A stretch of 64,000 bases of DNA from Pelagibius sp. Alg239-R121 (GTDB lineage: Bacteria > Pseudomonadota > Alphaproteobacteria > Kiloniellales > Kiloniellaceae). This document shows, in pieces, positions 18,466-28,074 of the stretch. Numbering within the stretch: position 1 is the first letter of the stretch; the number at the start of each line of letters is the position of its first letter. The stretch is from contig NZ_CAMZOF010000001.1 in assembly GCF_947331435.1 (NCBI RefSeq), positions 930,001 through 994,000 on the forward strand. Reading direction: 5' to 3'. The position numbers and the translations under genes were made by a program. The notes below the pieces were generated by a model. That model ran no database searches. It had not been told where the DNA came from and saw only the letters and a program-made list of their open reading frames with translations.

Positions 18466-19371
18466 ATGCCCAAGCTCATCGTGAATCATAACACCGTCTA
18501 TCGCTATCGGCAGCCGGTCGGCTTCGGCGATCATCGCCTGATGGTCCGGCCACGCGACAGCCATGATATGCGGGTTATCGATACGGCGTTGACCATTTCG
18601 CCAACTGCCGAAATTCGTTGGATGCACGACGTTTTTTCCAACTCGATCGCGGTTGCCCACTTCGAAGACCAGGCGGATGAACTTCGTTTCGAGAGCCGGA
18701 TCGTGATCGAGCACTTCGGTCTGGATACGCCAGTCTTCACGCTTGACGAATATGCGCAGACTTTCCCTTTTTGTTATGACGCGGACGAAGCCGCCGATCT
18801 GGGTCGATGCGACGAACGTCACTATCCTGATCCTCAGCGCCGGATCGACACCTGGGCCAGGGGTTTTCTCGAACGCGGGCTGAACAGCAGAACCCAGGAG
18901 GTTCTGTTTCAGATCAATCTGGCGATAAACCGGCAATTCAGCTATCAGCGCCGTTATAGCGTTGGCGTTCAGACGCCGGTCGAAACCTTGAATCTCGGCA
19001 GCGGCACCTGCCGGGATCTTGCCGTATTCATGATGGAAGCCGTGAGATCTCTGGGCTTCGCGGCCCGTTTTGTCTCCGGGTACCTCTATGATCCCACGCT
19101 CGACCCAAATGCCGGCGAGACCGAAGTAAACGAGCCAGTGCGCGGCGCCAGTGCAACCCATGCTTGGGTTCAAGTGTACCTGCCTGGTGCCGGTTGGGTC
19201 GAATACGACCCAACCAATGGGCTGGTGGGCGGCGCAAACCTCATCCGGGTTGCCGTGGCGCGGGATCCGGCACAGGCCGTCCCCCTGCAAGGGACCTTCA
19301 TTGGGCCAAGCGATGCATTTGCGGAAATGGAGGTCGAGGTCGAGGTTTTGTCCGACGATACATCTTCATAG
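18466..19371 (+). CDS. Transglutaminase-like cysteine peptidase family protein
   Basis: A 301-residue protein with an N-terminal bacterial transglutaminase-like domain (NHNTVYRYRQPVGFGDHRLM) and a transglutaminase core carrying the catalytic triad Cys in SGTCRDLA, His in ATHAWVQ and Asp in VEYDPTNG. Such proteins are cytoplasmic, usually peptidase-like, and mostly uncharacterised; some lie next to ATP-grasp/alpha-E genes, not seen here. I placed the start at ATG 18466 because homologues begin near this beta strand; an in-frame ATG at 18421 is possible. It follows the acnA terminator. Confidence 0.8.
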   Translation: MPKLIVNHNTVYRYRQPVGFGDHRLMVRPRDSHDMRVIDTALTISPTAEIRWMHDVFSNSIAVAHFEDQADELRFESRIVIEHFGLDTPVFTLDEYAQTFPFCYDADEAADLGRCDERHYPDPQRRIDTWARGFLERGLNSRTQEVLFQINLAINRQFSYQRRYSVGVQTPVETLNLGSGTCRDLAVFMMEAVRSLGFAARFVSGYLYDPTLDPNAGETEVNEPVRGASATHAWVQVYLPGAGWVEYDPTNGLVGGANLIRVAVARDPAQAVPLQGTFIGPSDAFAEMEVEVEVLSDDTSS

Positions 19372-19459
19372 AAATTAACGATGTTCCGCTGATTCGGGGG
19401 TTGGGTATTCACCCTAACGTGATTCGCCTGTGACCTTCCGCGGCCCCTAATCTGAAGCT

Positions 19460-20284
19460 ATGAAAACAATACCTGCATGGCTGGTTGCCGGGGCTTTTGC
19501 CGTTGTTGTCGCGGGCGTGAGTTGGCATGCCGCCACGCTTCAGGCTGGGCCTTCGAAAGCAACCGCAGAGACCAAAGGGAGCACAGTTCCGCTCCAGTTG
19601 GCCGCCGACGAATCCGGTGTGAAGCGCCCGGTTGTTGTTGAACTTTTCACATCACAGGGCTGCAGTTCCTGTCCGCCTGCCGATAAGCTTCTGGGTGAAT
19701 TGGCTGATCAGCCTGGTGTTATCGCACTTGCTCATCACGTGGACTACTGGGACTACATCGGCTGGAAAGATCCCTTCGCCCGTCCAGAGGCCACCGAGCG
19801 TCAACGCCGCTATTCGCAGCATCTGGGCACTCGCTTCATCTATACGCCTCAGATGGTGATCAACGGTCAGATCGATGTGGTCGGCTCGCGCCGCGCCCAA
19901 GTCATCAGCTCAGTGACAGCCGCGCAAACGAGCGGCGAGGCTTTGGCGATTGAAGTTGATGACAGTTCTGTCATGGCAAAGGTGACCATCCCAGCCGGGG
20001 AGGCACCCGAGCAGGGCGCAACGATATGGCTGGCTGTCTTCGACGATGAGCAAAAGACCGATGTGCAACGTGGCGAGAATTCTGGACGAGAGCTGGTTGA
20101 TGCCAACGTGGTTCGCGAGTTTGTCTCGCTGGGCACTTGGAAAGGTCAAGCGATGGAGCTTTCAGTCGATCTGGCCGGTGCCATTGCCGACGGCCGGGGT
20201 GGCTGCGCGATTATCGTCCAGGAAGGCCGGGCCGGAAAGATCTTGGGCGCAGCACTGATGAACCTCGGCGGCGCTCCTTCTTAA
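19460..20284 (+). CDS. DUF1223 thioredoxin-fold secreted protein
   Basis: A 274-residue protein with an N-terminal signal or anchor (about 6-27) and the DUF1223 core: VVELFTSQGCSSCPPADKLL with a CSSC pair (C68, C71), HVDYWDYIGWKDPF and YTPQMVINGQ. The fold is thioredoxin-like and the CXXC pair suggests a redox role in the periplasm, but no activity is established for the family. The acnA-DUF1223 neighbourhood is common in alphaproteobacteria. It converges on htpG. Confidence 0.85.
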   Translation: MKTIPAWLVAGAFAVVVAGVSWHAATLQAGPSKATAETKGSTVPLQLAADESGVKRPVVVELFTSQGCSSCPPADKLLGELADQPGVIALAHHVDYWDYIGWKDPFARPEATERQRRYSQHLGTRFIYTPQMVINGQIDVVGSRRAQVISSVTAAQTSGEALAIEVDDSSVMAKVTIPAGEAPEQGATIWLAVFDDEQKTDVQRGENSGRELVDANVVREFVSLGTWKGQAMELSVDLAGAIADGRGGCAIIVQEGRAGKILGAALMNLGGAPS

Positions 20285-20316
20285 GTAACGCAGCTTAATC
20301 AGGCGGGGCTGGTTTG

Positions 20317-20360
20317 AAAAAAAACCGGGATGCAGCGAAAAAGCGCATCCCGGTATTTCT
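20317..20360. terminator. Bidirectional rho-independent terminator
   Basis: Stem ACCGGGATGC / GCATCCCGGT (20324-20333 and 20345-20354) with an 11-nt loop. On the minus strand it is followed by eight consecutive T; on the plus strand by ATTTCTTT. It separates the convergent DUF1223 and htpG genes. Confidence 0.88.
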
Positions 20361-20386
20361 TTGACGTGAAGCAAATAGACGTTGCT

Positions 20387-22261
20387 CTAGGCCAAACCCT
20401 TTTCCACCAGCGTTGAGAGACGGCGTGCGAAGGCGACTGGATCCGGCAGGCTTTCACCCTCTAAAATGCGCGCCTGATCCAACAGCAGGCCGGCCGCATC
20501 TTCCAACTCATCGCCGACACCGTCCTTGCCGATGCGCTTGGCAAGTGCCACGACCAGACTATGCTTGGGATTAATCTCCAACACGCGCTTGGCGCTCGTG
20601 TCGAGTTGCTTATGCTGTTTTAGGATCCGTTCGAGGTTGATGTCGATGTCGCCTTCGTCCGCAACCAGGCAAACAGCGCTTTCAGTCAGACGCTCGGAAG
20701 CCCGGACGTCCTTGACCTCGTCCTTAAGAGCCAGCTTCACGAAAGCTATGAGTGAGTCGACGTTGGTATCGCCATTGTCACTCTCGTCCTTTTCGTCCTT
20801 TTCGCTTTTGTCTTCAGCCCCGATCTTACCGAGGTCCGCGCCACCACGGGTCACTGACTTGAAACTTTTGCCTTCAAAGTTCGGCACCGAAGTAATCCAG
20901 AATTCGTCGACTGGATCGCTGAACAGAAGAACTTCTACGCCCTTTGCCGCAAAGCCCTCAAGCTGTGGACTGCGCTTGATGTTGTCGGCGTCTTCGCCGC
21001 TGATGTAGTAGATCGACTCCTGGCCTTCTTTCATGCGGCCGATGTAGTCGGCGAGGGTTGTGGTGCCCTCGGCAACGGTAGAGCGGAAGCGTGCGAGCTT
21101 CAGCAGGGCATCGCGCTGTCCGTCATCCTCGTAGATGCCTTCCTTTAAGACGGCGCCGAAATCGGTCCAGAAGGTTTCGAAGGCCTCTGGGTCCTTGTTC
21201 GCTTTCTTGGTCAGCTCCGAGACCACGCGCTTGGCGACACCGTTACGGATCTTGGTCAGCAAAGGATTGTGCTGCAGCATTTCACGGCTGATGTTAAGTG
21301 GCAGGTCCTCCGTGTCGATCACGCCGCGCAGGAACCGCAGGTAAGGCGGAATGAGTTCGGCGCAGTCGTCAGTAATGAAGACGCGCCGCACGTAAAGCTT
21401 CACGCCGTGCTTGCGGTCCGGATGGAACAGATCGAAGGGCTTGCTGGCCGGAATGAACAGCAGGCCGGTGTATTCGATCATGCCTTCAGCCTTGAAGTGC
21501 ATGCGCTCCCAGGGTTCGTCGAAGGCGTGGGCAACGTGGTGATAAAATTCGGTGTACTGCTCGTCGGTGATCTCGGATTTGGATCGGGTCCAGATGGCCG
21601 ATGCCGTGTTCAGCGCTTCTGCTTCCTTGTCATCTTCGGAAAGCGAGATGGGAATTGGAATGTGATCTGAGTAGGTCTTGACGATGCCGCGCAGGCGCAT
21701 GGGATCGGAGAATTCTTCCTGATCGTCGCGCAGGTGAAGGGTGATCCGGGTACCGCGCGCGGGTGCGTCGTCGGTTTCGCCGATGGTGAACTCGCCCCGG
21801 CCGTCCGAAATCCAAGCCCAGCCCTGGTCTTCACCTGCCTTGCGGCTTGCCACCGACACCTGGTCTGAGACCATGTACGCGGAATAGAAGCCAACACCGA
21901 ACTGGCCGATCAGATTGGTTCCGTCCTGCTTGCCGTCGAGCTGGTCCATAAAAGCGGCCGTGCCGGAACGGGCAATGGTGCCCAGGTTTTCCACCAAGTC
22001 CTCGCGGTTCATCCCGATACCGTTGTCCGAGATGGTCAGGATCTTGGCATCTTTGCTGAGGCTCAGCTCGATTTTAAAGTCCGGATCGTCGGCGATAAGT
22101 TCGGGTTGCGTCAACGCGGCATAACGCAAGCGGTCGCAAGCGTCCGATGCATTCGAAATCAACTCCCTCAGAAAGATCTCTTTGTTCGAGTAGAGGGAGT
22201 GGGCGACGATATCCAAAAGCCGCGAAACTTCAGCCTGAAAGCTTAACTTTTCTTCCGACAT
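20387..22261 (-). CDS. htpG: Chaperone HtpG (Hsp90)
   Basis: A 624-residue Hsp90 protein, the usual bacterial length. The GHKL ATPase domain shows REIFLRELISNASDACDR-type helix residues, DNGIGM and GQFGVGFYS. Middle and C-terminal dimerisation domains are present, with an acidic insertion around 480-500 (KSEKDEKDESDNGD). It folds or remodels client proteins in the cytoplasm. It is divergent from pcm with only 75 bp between them. A heat-shock promoter would be expected, but I could not recognise a clear sigma-32 element. Confidence 0.96.
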   Translation of the reverse strand: MSEEKLSFQAEVSRLLDIVAHSLYSNKEIFLRELISNASDACDRLRYAALTQPELIADDPDFKIELSLSKDAKILTISDNGIGMNREDLVENLGTIARSGTAAFMDQLDGKQDGTNLIGQFGVGFYSAYMVSDQVSVASRKAGEDQGWAWISDGRGEFTIGETDDAPARGTRITLHLRDDQEEFSDPMRLRGIVKTYSDHIPIPISLSEDDKEAEALNTASAIWTRSKSEITDEQYTEFYHHVAHAFDEPWERMHFKAEGMIEYTGLLFIPASKPFDLFHPDRKHGVKLYVRRVFITDDCAELIPPYLRFLRGVIDTEDLPLNISREMLQHNPLLTKIRNGVAKRVVSELTKKANKDPEAFETFWTDFGAVLKEGIYEDDGQRDALLKLARFRSTVAEGTTTLADYIGRMKEGQESIYYISGEDADNIKRSPQLEGFAAKGVEVLLFSDPVDEFWITSVPNFEGKSFKSVTRGGADLGKIGAEDKSEKDEKDESDNGDTNVDSLIAFVKLALKDEVKDVRASERLTESAVCLVADEGDIDINLERILKQHKQLDTSAKRVLEINPKHSLVVALAKRIGKDGVGDELEDAAGLLLDQARILEGESLPDPVAFARRLSTLVEKGLA

Positions 22262-22336
22262 AAACCTTGTTCCAGTGGTGTTTTAGAGTTGTTGGGTCAC
22301 GACCGACTGTTGTGACTAAGGGTTTCATATGTCGTA

Positions 22337-23137
22337 ATGGCACCGCGGTTGCAAGTCCTGCGAACAGCGTTGGAGGGCCGAGACTTGGAAGCGACCGACA
22401 AAGGTCGGGTCGAGGAACGCGTGGCCATGGTACGTGTCGTTGCGGCCGACGCGGTCGAAACGTCGGCATGGCTCGGCAAAGCCGCTCTGGCTCCGGAAGT
22501 CGTAGCGGCAATGAAAATGGTCCCGCGTCACCGCTTTGTACCTGAGGAATGCCAGGTGTTGGCTTACGCCAATCGCCCACAGCGCATCGGTTACGGACAA
22601 ACAATTTCCCAACCGTTTATCGTCGCATTGATGAGCGATATGGCAGCGGTGAGAAAAGGCGATAGAGTGCTGGAGATCGGCACCGGCTGCGGTTACCAGT
22701 CGGCAATGCTGGCGGAGCTGGGAGCAGAGGTTTATTCGGTCGAGCGTATTCCCCAGTTGGCTGCATCGGCTCGAGACCGCTTGGATGGCTTGGGTTACGG
22801 CGAAGCGATCCATATCCTCGCGGGCGACGGCGCCAAGGGCTGGCCTGAACATGCGCCCTACGACAGCATCGTGGTGACGGCGACCACCAACCCTGCGGTG
22901 GTTGCAGAGTTGCTCAAACAGCTGGCGCCGGGCGGCCGCATGGTAGTGCCCGAGATTCAAGAGGCCGGGACTGGAGACAACAAAGGCGCGGGCATTTTGG
23001 GCCTGGCCCGTTGGCTGGCGGTCGAACCTGAAACCGATCTCTGCCTGATCACCAAGGATGAAAAAGGTGTCTGTACTCACATGCGTTTACTGCCTGTTGC
23101 CTTTGTTCCCCTGGTGGAAGGAGATCCGGCCGATTAA
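22337..23137 (+). CDS. Protein-L-isoaspartate O-methyltransferase family protein
   Basis: A 266-residue SAM methyltransferase of the Pcm type. Motif I is VLEIGTGCGYQSAMLAEL, preceded by the family helix RPQRIGYGQTISQPFIVALM; post-I acid is VYSVERIPQL. Pcm repairs isoaspartyl residues in damaged proteins, fitting its place opposite htpG. The N-terminus is about 30 residues longer than usual: an in-frame ATG at 22427, preceded by GAGGAA, would give 236 residues and is a good alternative start. Confidence 0.85.
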   Translation: MAPRLQVLRTALEGRDLEATDKGRVEERVAMVRVVAADAVETSAWLGKAALAPEVVAAMKMVPRHRFVPEECQVLAYANRPQRIGYGQTISQPFIVALMSDMAAVRKGDRVLEIGTGCGYQSAMLAELGAEVYSVERIPQLAASARDRLDGLGYGEAIHILAGDGAKGWPEHAPYDSIVVTATTNPAVVAELLKQLAPGGRMVVPEIQEAGTGDNKGAGILGLARWLAVEPETDLCLITKDEKGVCTHMRLLPVAFVPLVEGDPAD

Positions 23138-23211
23138 CACCGCTGAGTGAAATCTCCATGAGATTCGTTATCTCACTTGCATAGCGGGCACGCGCGAACG
23201 ATCTTTTGTCC

Positions 23212-26200
23212 ATGTTTCATCAGTCAAATAACCGGTCAGATAGCCGGATCGTCGCCGTTTTGGGCTCGACCAATACCGGCAAGACCTATCTCGCCATTGA
23301 ACGCATGCTTGGCCATCACTCCGGGATGATAGGCTTTCCCTTGCGTTTGCTCGCGCGTGAGAACTACGACCGCGTCGTGAAAATAAAGGGTGCCGCCAAG
23401 GTTGCGCTGGTTACCGGCGAGGAGAAAATCGTTCCGCCGGGCGCCGTCTATTTCATGTGTACGGTTGAATCCATGCCGGTCGACCGGGCCGTCGACTTTC
23501 TGGCGATCGACGAGATTCAGCTTTGCGCGGATTCCGAACGCGGACACATTTTCACCGACCGGCTGTTGCATGCCCGCGGCCGGAACGAGACGATGTTCCT
23601 CGGCGCCGAGAGCATGCGACCGTTAGTAAAAAAGCTGGTACCGGATGCAGAGTTTGAACAGCGACCGCGCTTTTCGAAACTGAGCTATGCCGGTGAGAAA
23701 AAGATCACCCGTCTACCGCCACGCTCGGCCGTCGTCGCCTTTTCGGCAACCGAGGTTTACGGTATGGCCGAATTGTTGCGTCGTCAGCGCGGTGGAACTG
23801 CGGTGGTTTTGGGTGCTCTGAGCCCGCGAACCCGAAATGCACAGGTCGGCATGTTTGAGGCCGGCGAAGTTGATTATCTGGTTGCGACAGATGCCATTGG
23901 AATGGGCCTGAATCTCAACCTCGACCATGTTGCCTTTGCAAAGTTGCGCAAGTTCGACGGCCGCAATCCGCGCCGTCTGACGGCTGCGGAGATCGGACAG
24001 ATCGCGGGCCGGGCCGGGCGGCATATGAATGACGGCACGTTCGGGACGACCGCGGATGCCGGGCCTCTGCCGGCTGAAGTGGTCGAAGTAGTTGAGAGTC
24101 ATAATTTTGATATGTTGCGCCATGTCTTCTGGCGCAGCCGCGATCTAGACATGAGTAATCCGTCGGCGCTGCAAAAGAGCCTGCAGCAACGTCCACCCCT
24201 GTCCGAAATGTTACGTGTTCGGGATTCGGAAGATCTGGCGGCATTGATCAGTTTGAGCCAGGACAAGGAAGTGCTGGAGCGTGCGAACAATCCCGCGGCA
24301 ATGCGGCTCCTCTGGGATGTCTGTCAGGTGCCCGATTTTCGCAAGATCCTATCTGACCATCACAGCCGTTTGTTGGGCCGGCTCTTCAAGTACCTTGCCT
24401 CTGACGAGGCACGCCTGCCCGATGACTGGGTCGCCGGTCAGATCTCACGGATCGACCGGATCGACGGAGATATCGATTCGTTGGTTTCCAGAATTGCCGA
24501 CATCCGAACCTGGACCTATATTTCGCATCGCGGCGACTGGTTGGAAGACGCCGCAAGCTGGCAGCAGAAGGCGCGTGCTATCGAAGACCGCTTGTCCGAT
24601 GCTCTTCACGAACGGCTTACACAGCGTTTCGTGGACAAAAAGGCAATGGTATTGGCGCGCCGTAAAGAGGGAGAAAGACCATTGGCAGCTATAGTAGCCA
24701 GCGGTGAGGTTATGGTCGAGGGTGAGTCGCTCGGCCGGTTACGCGGGTTTCGTTTCGATCTCGACGAGGCGGTGTCGCCTGATCATGCACGCGCGTCGCT
24801 TGCTGCCGTGCGCGATGTTCTGGCGACTGAGATCCCACAGCGCATCCTGAAGTTCGAACAGGACAACGACGGCAGCTTTCTGCTGGACCGTGATGGCAAT
24901 CTGACCTGGCGCGGCGCCGGCGTTGGCCGCATTGCCGCCGGTGAGACGATTTTGACCCCCAATGTTGAGGTTGCACCGAGTGAATATCTGGATGGGCCGG
25001 GGCGTGAGCGCTTGCGTCAACGCCTTGTCGCTTGGCTGACCCGGCATCTGCGGGCTCAATTAAAACCGCTCTTCGGCCTCGACGGGTCCGAGTTGAGCGG
25101 CTCTGCCCGTGGGGTCGCCTATCAGATGATCGAGGCTCTTGGTCTGATTCCCCGCCATGCGGTTGCCCGCCAGATCGCCGACCTCTCAAAAGCCGACCGC
25201 AAGGCTCTGTCGGATCTGGGCGTGCGGATCGGGCGGGAGAGCATCTTCATGCCGGCCCTACTCAATCCCAAGACGGCGGGGCTGCGGGCGGTTCTTTGGG
25301 GAACCTTTGCCGGCGTTGCCATGGCCGATCTTAAGGGATTGCCCTTGTTAAAAACGCCTGCGGAGCCTGAAGTGGTTGCGGCGAAAGAGTCGGTAACCGA
25401 AGAGCCTGCCTCTGAAAAACCCAACGAGGAATATTTAGCGGCAGCTGTTACGGAGAGTACCGCAGCCGAATCTTCAGAAGGCGCGCCGGAAGAACCTGTC
25501 GCGGAACTGTCCGTCAGTGGCGGAGATTTGGCCAAGCCTGAGACGGAGTCGGCGCCTGCGCCGAGCAAGGAAGCGGAGTTCAATCTGCCGGAGGACGGTT
25601 TGCTGGCGCGGGGCGATCGGCGTTCGGCACGTTTCTTTCAGGCGATTGGTTTTCGCCGTTTCGCCAACCGCTCCGGCGATGCGGTGCTTATGAAAGCCGA
25701 TGCGCTGGAACGGGTCTCAAACGAAGCTCACAAGCTGGCCAAAGAAGGTGCGTTTGCCATCACCGATGGCCTGAAGTCACGCGGGAAATGTGGGAATGCG
25801 CTGCTCGAGATTCTGCTACCCGCGATCCGCTTCCAGAGCAGGCGGGTGGAAGACGGGACCGTGACCTTCGTCAGGAGGAGCAGAAAGCCCGAGATTGGCA
25901 AAGAAGGCGAAACTGAAGGCAGGCCCGGAAGGCGTAGCACAGGAACGCCTCAATCAAAGGCTCTCTCCGGAGCTGTTGCGGTGCAGACCACCGAGGGTGA
26001 AAACGCCAACAGCAGACGTGCTCACAAGAGTAAGTCCGAGGGTGCGGGTGCAAAGCCGCCGGGGAGGAACCGGGGCGCGAAGTCTCAGTCAGGCAGCCGG
26101 AAACCGGGCGCCAACAAGTCGACTCACACCAAGTCGGGCAACAGCAATGCGGGAAATAAACGAAGTTCGAAGCCCGCGGCGCGCATGGATCCTGACTCTC

Positions 26201-26238
26201 CCTTTGCTGTCCTGCGTAACATGTCCTTCAGTAAGTAG
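23212..26238 (+). CDS. Suv3-like superfamily 2 RNA helicase
   Basis: A 1008-residue helicase with Walker A GSTNTGKT near the N-terminus, DEIQ box (AIDEIQLC), FSATEVY, ATDAIGMGLN and the arginine-finger segment QIAGRAGRH. This motif set and order match mitochondrial SUV3 and its alphaproteobacterial relatives, ATP-dependent RNA helicases linked to RNA degradation. Residues from about 720 to 790 are acidic and low-complexity, then a short conserved block (ARGDRRSARFFQAIGFRRF) and a basic Gly/Ser/Lys tail. ATG 23212 was preferred to a TTG two codons upstream. The S4 gene follows after 6 bp. Confidence 0.86.
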   Translation: MFHQSNNRSDSRIVAVLGSTNTGKTYLAIERMLGHHSGMIGFPLRLLARENYDRVVKIKGAAKVALVTGEEKIVPPGAVYFMCTVESMPVDRAVDFLAIDEIQLCADSERGHIFTDRLLHARGRNETMFLGAESMRPLVKKLVPDAEFEQRPRFSKLSYAGEKKITRLPPRSAVVAFSATEVYGMAELLRRQRGGTAVVLGALSPRTRNAQVGMFEAGEVDYLVATDAIGMGLNLNLDHVAFAKLRKFDGRNPRRLTAAEIGQIAGRAGRHMNDGTFGTTADAGPLPAEVVEVVESHNFDMLRHVFWRSRDLDMSNPSALQKSLQQRPPLSEMLRVRDSEDLAALISLSQDKEVLERANNPAAMRLLWDVCQVPDFRKILSDHHSRLLGRLFKYLASDEARLPDDWVAGQISRIDRIDGDIDSLVSRIADIRTWTYISHRGDWLEDAASWQQKARAIEDRLSDALHERLTQRFVDKKAMVLARRKEGERPLAAIVASGEVMVEGESLGRLRGFRFDLDEAVSPDHARASLAAVRDVLATEIPQRILKFEQDNDGSFLLDRDGNLTWRGAGVGRIAAGETILTPNVEVAPSEYLDGPGRERLRQRLVAWLTRHLRAQLKPLFGLDGSELSGSARGVAYQMIEALGLIPRHAVARQIADLSKADRKALSDLGVRIGRESIFMPALLNPKTAGLRAVLWGTFAGVAMADLKGLPLLKTPAEPEVVAAKESVTEEPASEKPNEEYLAAAVTESTAAESSEGAPEEPVAELSVSGGDLAKPETESAPAPSKEAEFNLPEDGLLARGDRRSARFFQAIGFRRFANRSGDAVLMKADALERVSNEAHKLAKEGAFAITDGLKSRGKCGNALLEILLPAIRFQSRRVEDGTVTFVRRSRKPEIGKEGETEGRPGRRSTGTPQSKALSGAVAVQTTEGENANSRRAHKSKSEGAGAKPPGRNRGAKSQSGSRKPGANKSTHTKSGNSNAGNKRSSKPAARMDPDSPFAVLRNMSFSK

Positions 26239-26244
26239 GCCGCG

Positions 26245-26667
26245 ATGGTCCGATCGCAGAACGACAGGGGTGGAACGGCGTCGGACGAGACCGAGGCCTT
26301 GAGGATCGACAAGTGGCTGTGGTTCGCGCGTTTCTTTAAGTCGCGAAGTCTTGCGTCGCAGTTTTGTGGTGCCGGGCGGGTGCGTATTGCCGGGAATATC
26401 GTCGGCAAGGCAAGCCACATGGTTCGGGTCGAGGACATCTTGACCTTTCCTCTGAGGGACCGGGTTCGCGTGATCAAGATTGTCGCCTTAGGGAGCCGAC
26501 GCGGCCCGGCCCGTGAGGCTGTACTGCTCTACGAGGATCTTTCACCTGAGACAGTGAAACCAACTGGTGACAGTGATTCCACGGCCGGGGTTGCAGAACG
26601 CGAGCCGGGTAGTGGCCGTCCGACCAAGCGAGAGCGCCGGCATCTGGACCGACTGCGCGAGAACTGA
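26245..26667 (+). CDS. S4-domain RNA-binding protein (Hsp15/HslR-like)
   Basis: A 140-residue basic protein with an S4 domain (RIDKWLWFARFFKSRSLA, GRVRIAGNIVGKASHMVRVED) and a charged C-terminal tail (RPTKRERRHLDRLREN). Hsp15-type proteins bind free 50S subunits carrying nascent chains after heat stress. It is 6 bp from the helicase gene, so both are likely co-transcribed and act on RNA or ribosomes. N-terminal 18 residues are probably unstructured. Confidence 0.85.
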   Translation: MVRSQNDRGGTASDETEALRIDKWLWFARFFKSRSLASQFCGAGRVRIAGNIVGKASHMVRVEDILTFPLRDRVRVIKIVALGSRRGPAREAVLLYEDLSPETVKPTGDSDSTAGVAEREPGSGRPTKRERRHLDRLREN

Positions 26668-26727
26668 TCTGGGTAGAGAAGTCATAATCTGCGATGGCTT
26701 TGAACGTGTTTTGCCAGGGCGGCTAAA

Positions 26728-27378
26728 TTATGAGCCCTCGACCAATGCGCCGTACTCGAAAACGAGTGTCAGGTTGTTGCTCGGCATCTCGATAATTTCG
26801 GGAGTTTGGAAGCCGTGTTTGAGCGCTTCCTCGGTCACCACTTCAAGTTCACGGACACCCCAATCTGAATTCTGGCTGCGCAGAGAGTGATCGAAGGCTT
26901 CGTTCGATGGTGCGGTATGCGCGCCTCCGCGTTTGAAGGGACCGTAAAGGCAGAGTTTTCCGCCGGGCTTTAGATGACGGGCCGCCCCGCTAAGCAGTCC
27001 GAGAGTTGCCGCCCAAGGGGCGATGTGAATCATGTTCGCGCAAAATACGGCATCGACGGGCTCAGGAGACTCATCGGGACTCATCCATCGGGAAGCCGTA
27101 ACGTCGATGTCCATTGGTAGCGGCAGGGTCAATTTGGCGTGCGCAGCATGAGATGCGATAGATTGTCGCAGGTCAGGGTTCGGGTCACTGGTTTGCCAAG
27201 TAAGTCCGGGCATATGTTGAGCCAACCAAACTGCATGCTCGCCGGTTCCGCTAGCAATTTCCAGTACCTTGCCCCGCGCCGGCAGCAGATCAGACAGTAC
27301 TTTGAACAAGGGTTCTCGGTTTCGCTGCGTCGCTGGGGCAAAGCGTCTGAAGTCGGGCGCTTGCTCGCTTTGGATCAC
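26728..27378 (-). CDS. DUF938 SAM-dependent methyltransferase-like protein
   Basis: A 216-residue class I methyltransferase-fold protein. SAM motif I is VLEIASGTGEHAVWLAQ, followed by WQTSDPNPDL and FCANMIHIAPW, the DUF938 hallmark; RGGAHTAPSNEAFDHSLR is also typical. No substrate is known for the family. It is on the opposite strand to its neighbours, converging on the S4 gene and divergent from the TerB gene. Confidence 0.87.
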   Translation of the reverse strand: MIQSEQAPDFRRFAPATQRNREPLFKVLSDLLPARGKVLEIASGTGEHAVWLAQHMPGLTWQTSDPNPDLRQSIASHAAHAKLTLPLPMDIDVTASRWMSPDESPEPVDAVFCANMIHIAPWAATLGLLSGAARHLKPGGKLCLYGPFKRGGAHTAPSNEAFDHSLRSQNSDWGVRELEVVTEEALKHGFQTPEIIEMPSNNLTLVFEYGALVEGS

Positions 27379-27472
27379 GATCTACAAATCCTTACTTTAC
27401 CAAGGGTTGCTACGATCAGGTCGCGCATGATAGGCACAGCGCTCAGTTTGGATTATCTACGCGACATTGGCC

Positions 27473-27940
27473 GTGATTGAAAGATTGAAGGCCCTTTTGA
27501 TGGGCAAGGGCGACGGCGGTCTGACCACCAGCCAAGATCAGGATACGCTCCAGGTTGCGGCGGCGGCCCTGCTGGTTGAGGCTGCCTTGATGGACGAGAC
27601 CTTTGACGATCGTGAGCGGGCAACGATTGAGCAACTTCTGACTGAGCGTTTCGAGCTTTCGGCGGGTGAAGTGACTGCGCTGTTGGACGAAGCGAAATCC
27701 GAGGTCGAGCAATCGAGCCAACTCTTCGGTTTTACTCGCATTGTGGCTGACAGCTTTGACAATGATCAGCGTGTCGAACTGGTGGGAATGCTTTGGCAGG
27801 TGGCCTATGCGGATGGCGAACTGCATGACTTTGAGGCAAGTTTGCTGCGTCGGCTCGCCGGATTGCTGCACGTCTCGGATTATGACAGCGGCCGCGCCAG
27901 ACAGGCCGCGAGAGCAAAGCTTGTTCAACAGGACGAGTAA
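27473..27940 (+). CDS. TerB-family (tellurite-resistance-like) helical protein
   Basis: A 155-residue protein of the TerB/DjlA N-terminal type: repeated helices with acidic metal-binding-like pairs (LLVEAALMDETFDDRERATI and MLWQVAYADGELHDFEASLL). TerB domains bind metal ions and are linked to stress responses, though most such chromosomal proteins are uncharacterised. Start chosen as GTG 27473; a TTG two codons upstream is in frame. It is 134 bp upstream of fdxA. Confidence 0.82.
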   Translation: MIERLKALLMGKGDGGLTTSQDQDTLQVAAAALLVEAALMDETFDDRERATIEQLLTERFELSAGEVTALLDEAKSEVEQSSQLFGFTRIVADSFDNDQRVELVGMLWQVAYADGELHDFEASLLRRLAGLLHVSDYDSGRARQAARAKLVQQDE

Positions 27941-28074
27941 AAACGATAACTGAGGTAAATGAGCGGCGCATTCCATGCAATGAGTGAGGCGCTGTTTGAA
28001 CTAGAACTTACGCGGAAAGAGACGCGGCGCCGGGGCGGGTAAAAATCCAGGTGTTGTCGGCGAGGAGACCAGAA

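Noticed and set aside
27473-27940. A tellurite-resistance operon
   Set aside because: Only one TerB-type gene is present, with no TerC, TerD or TerZ genes nearby.
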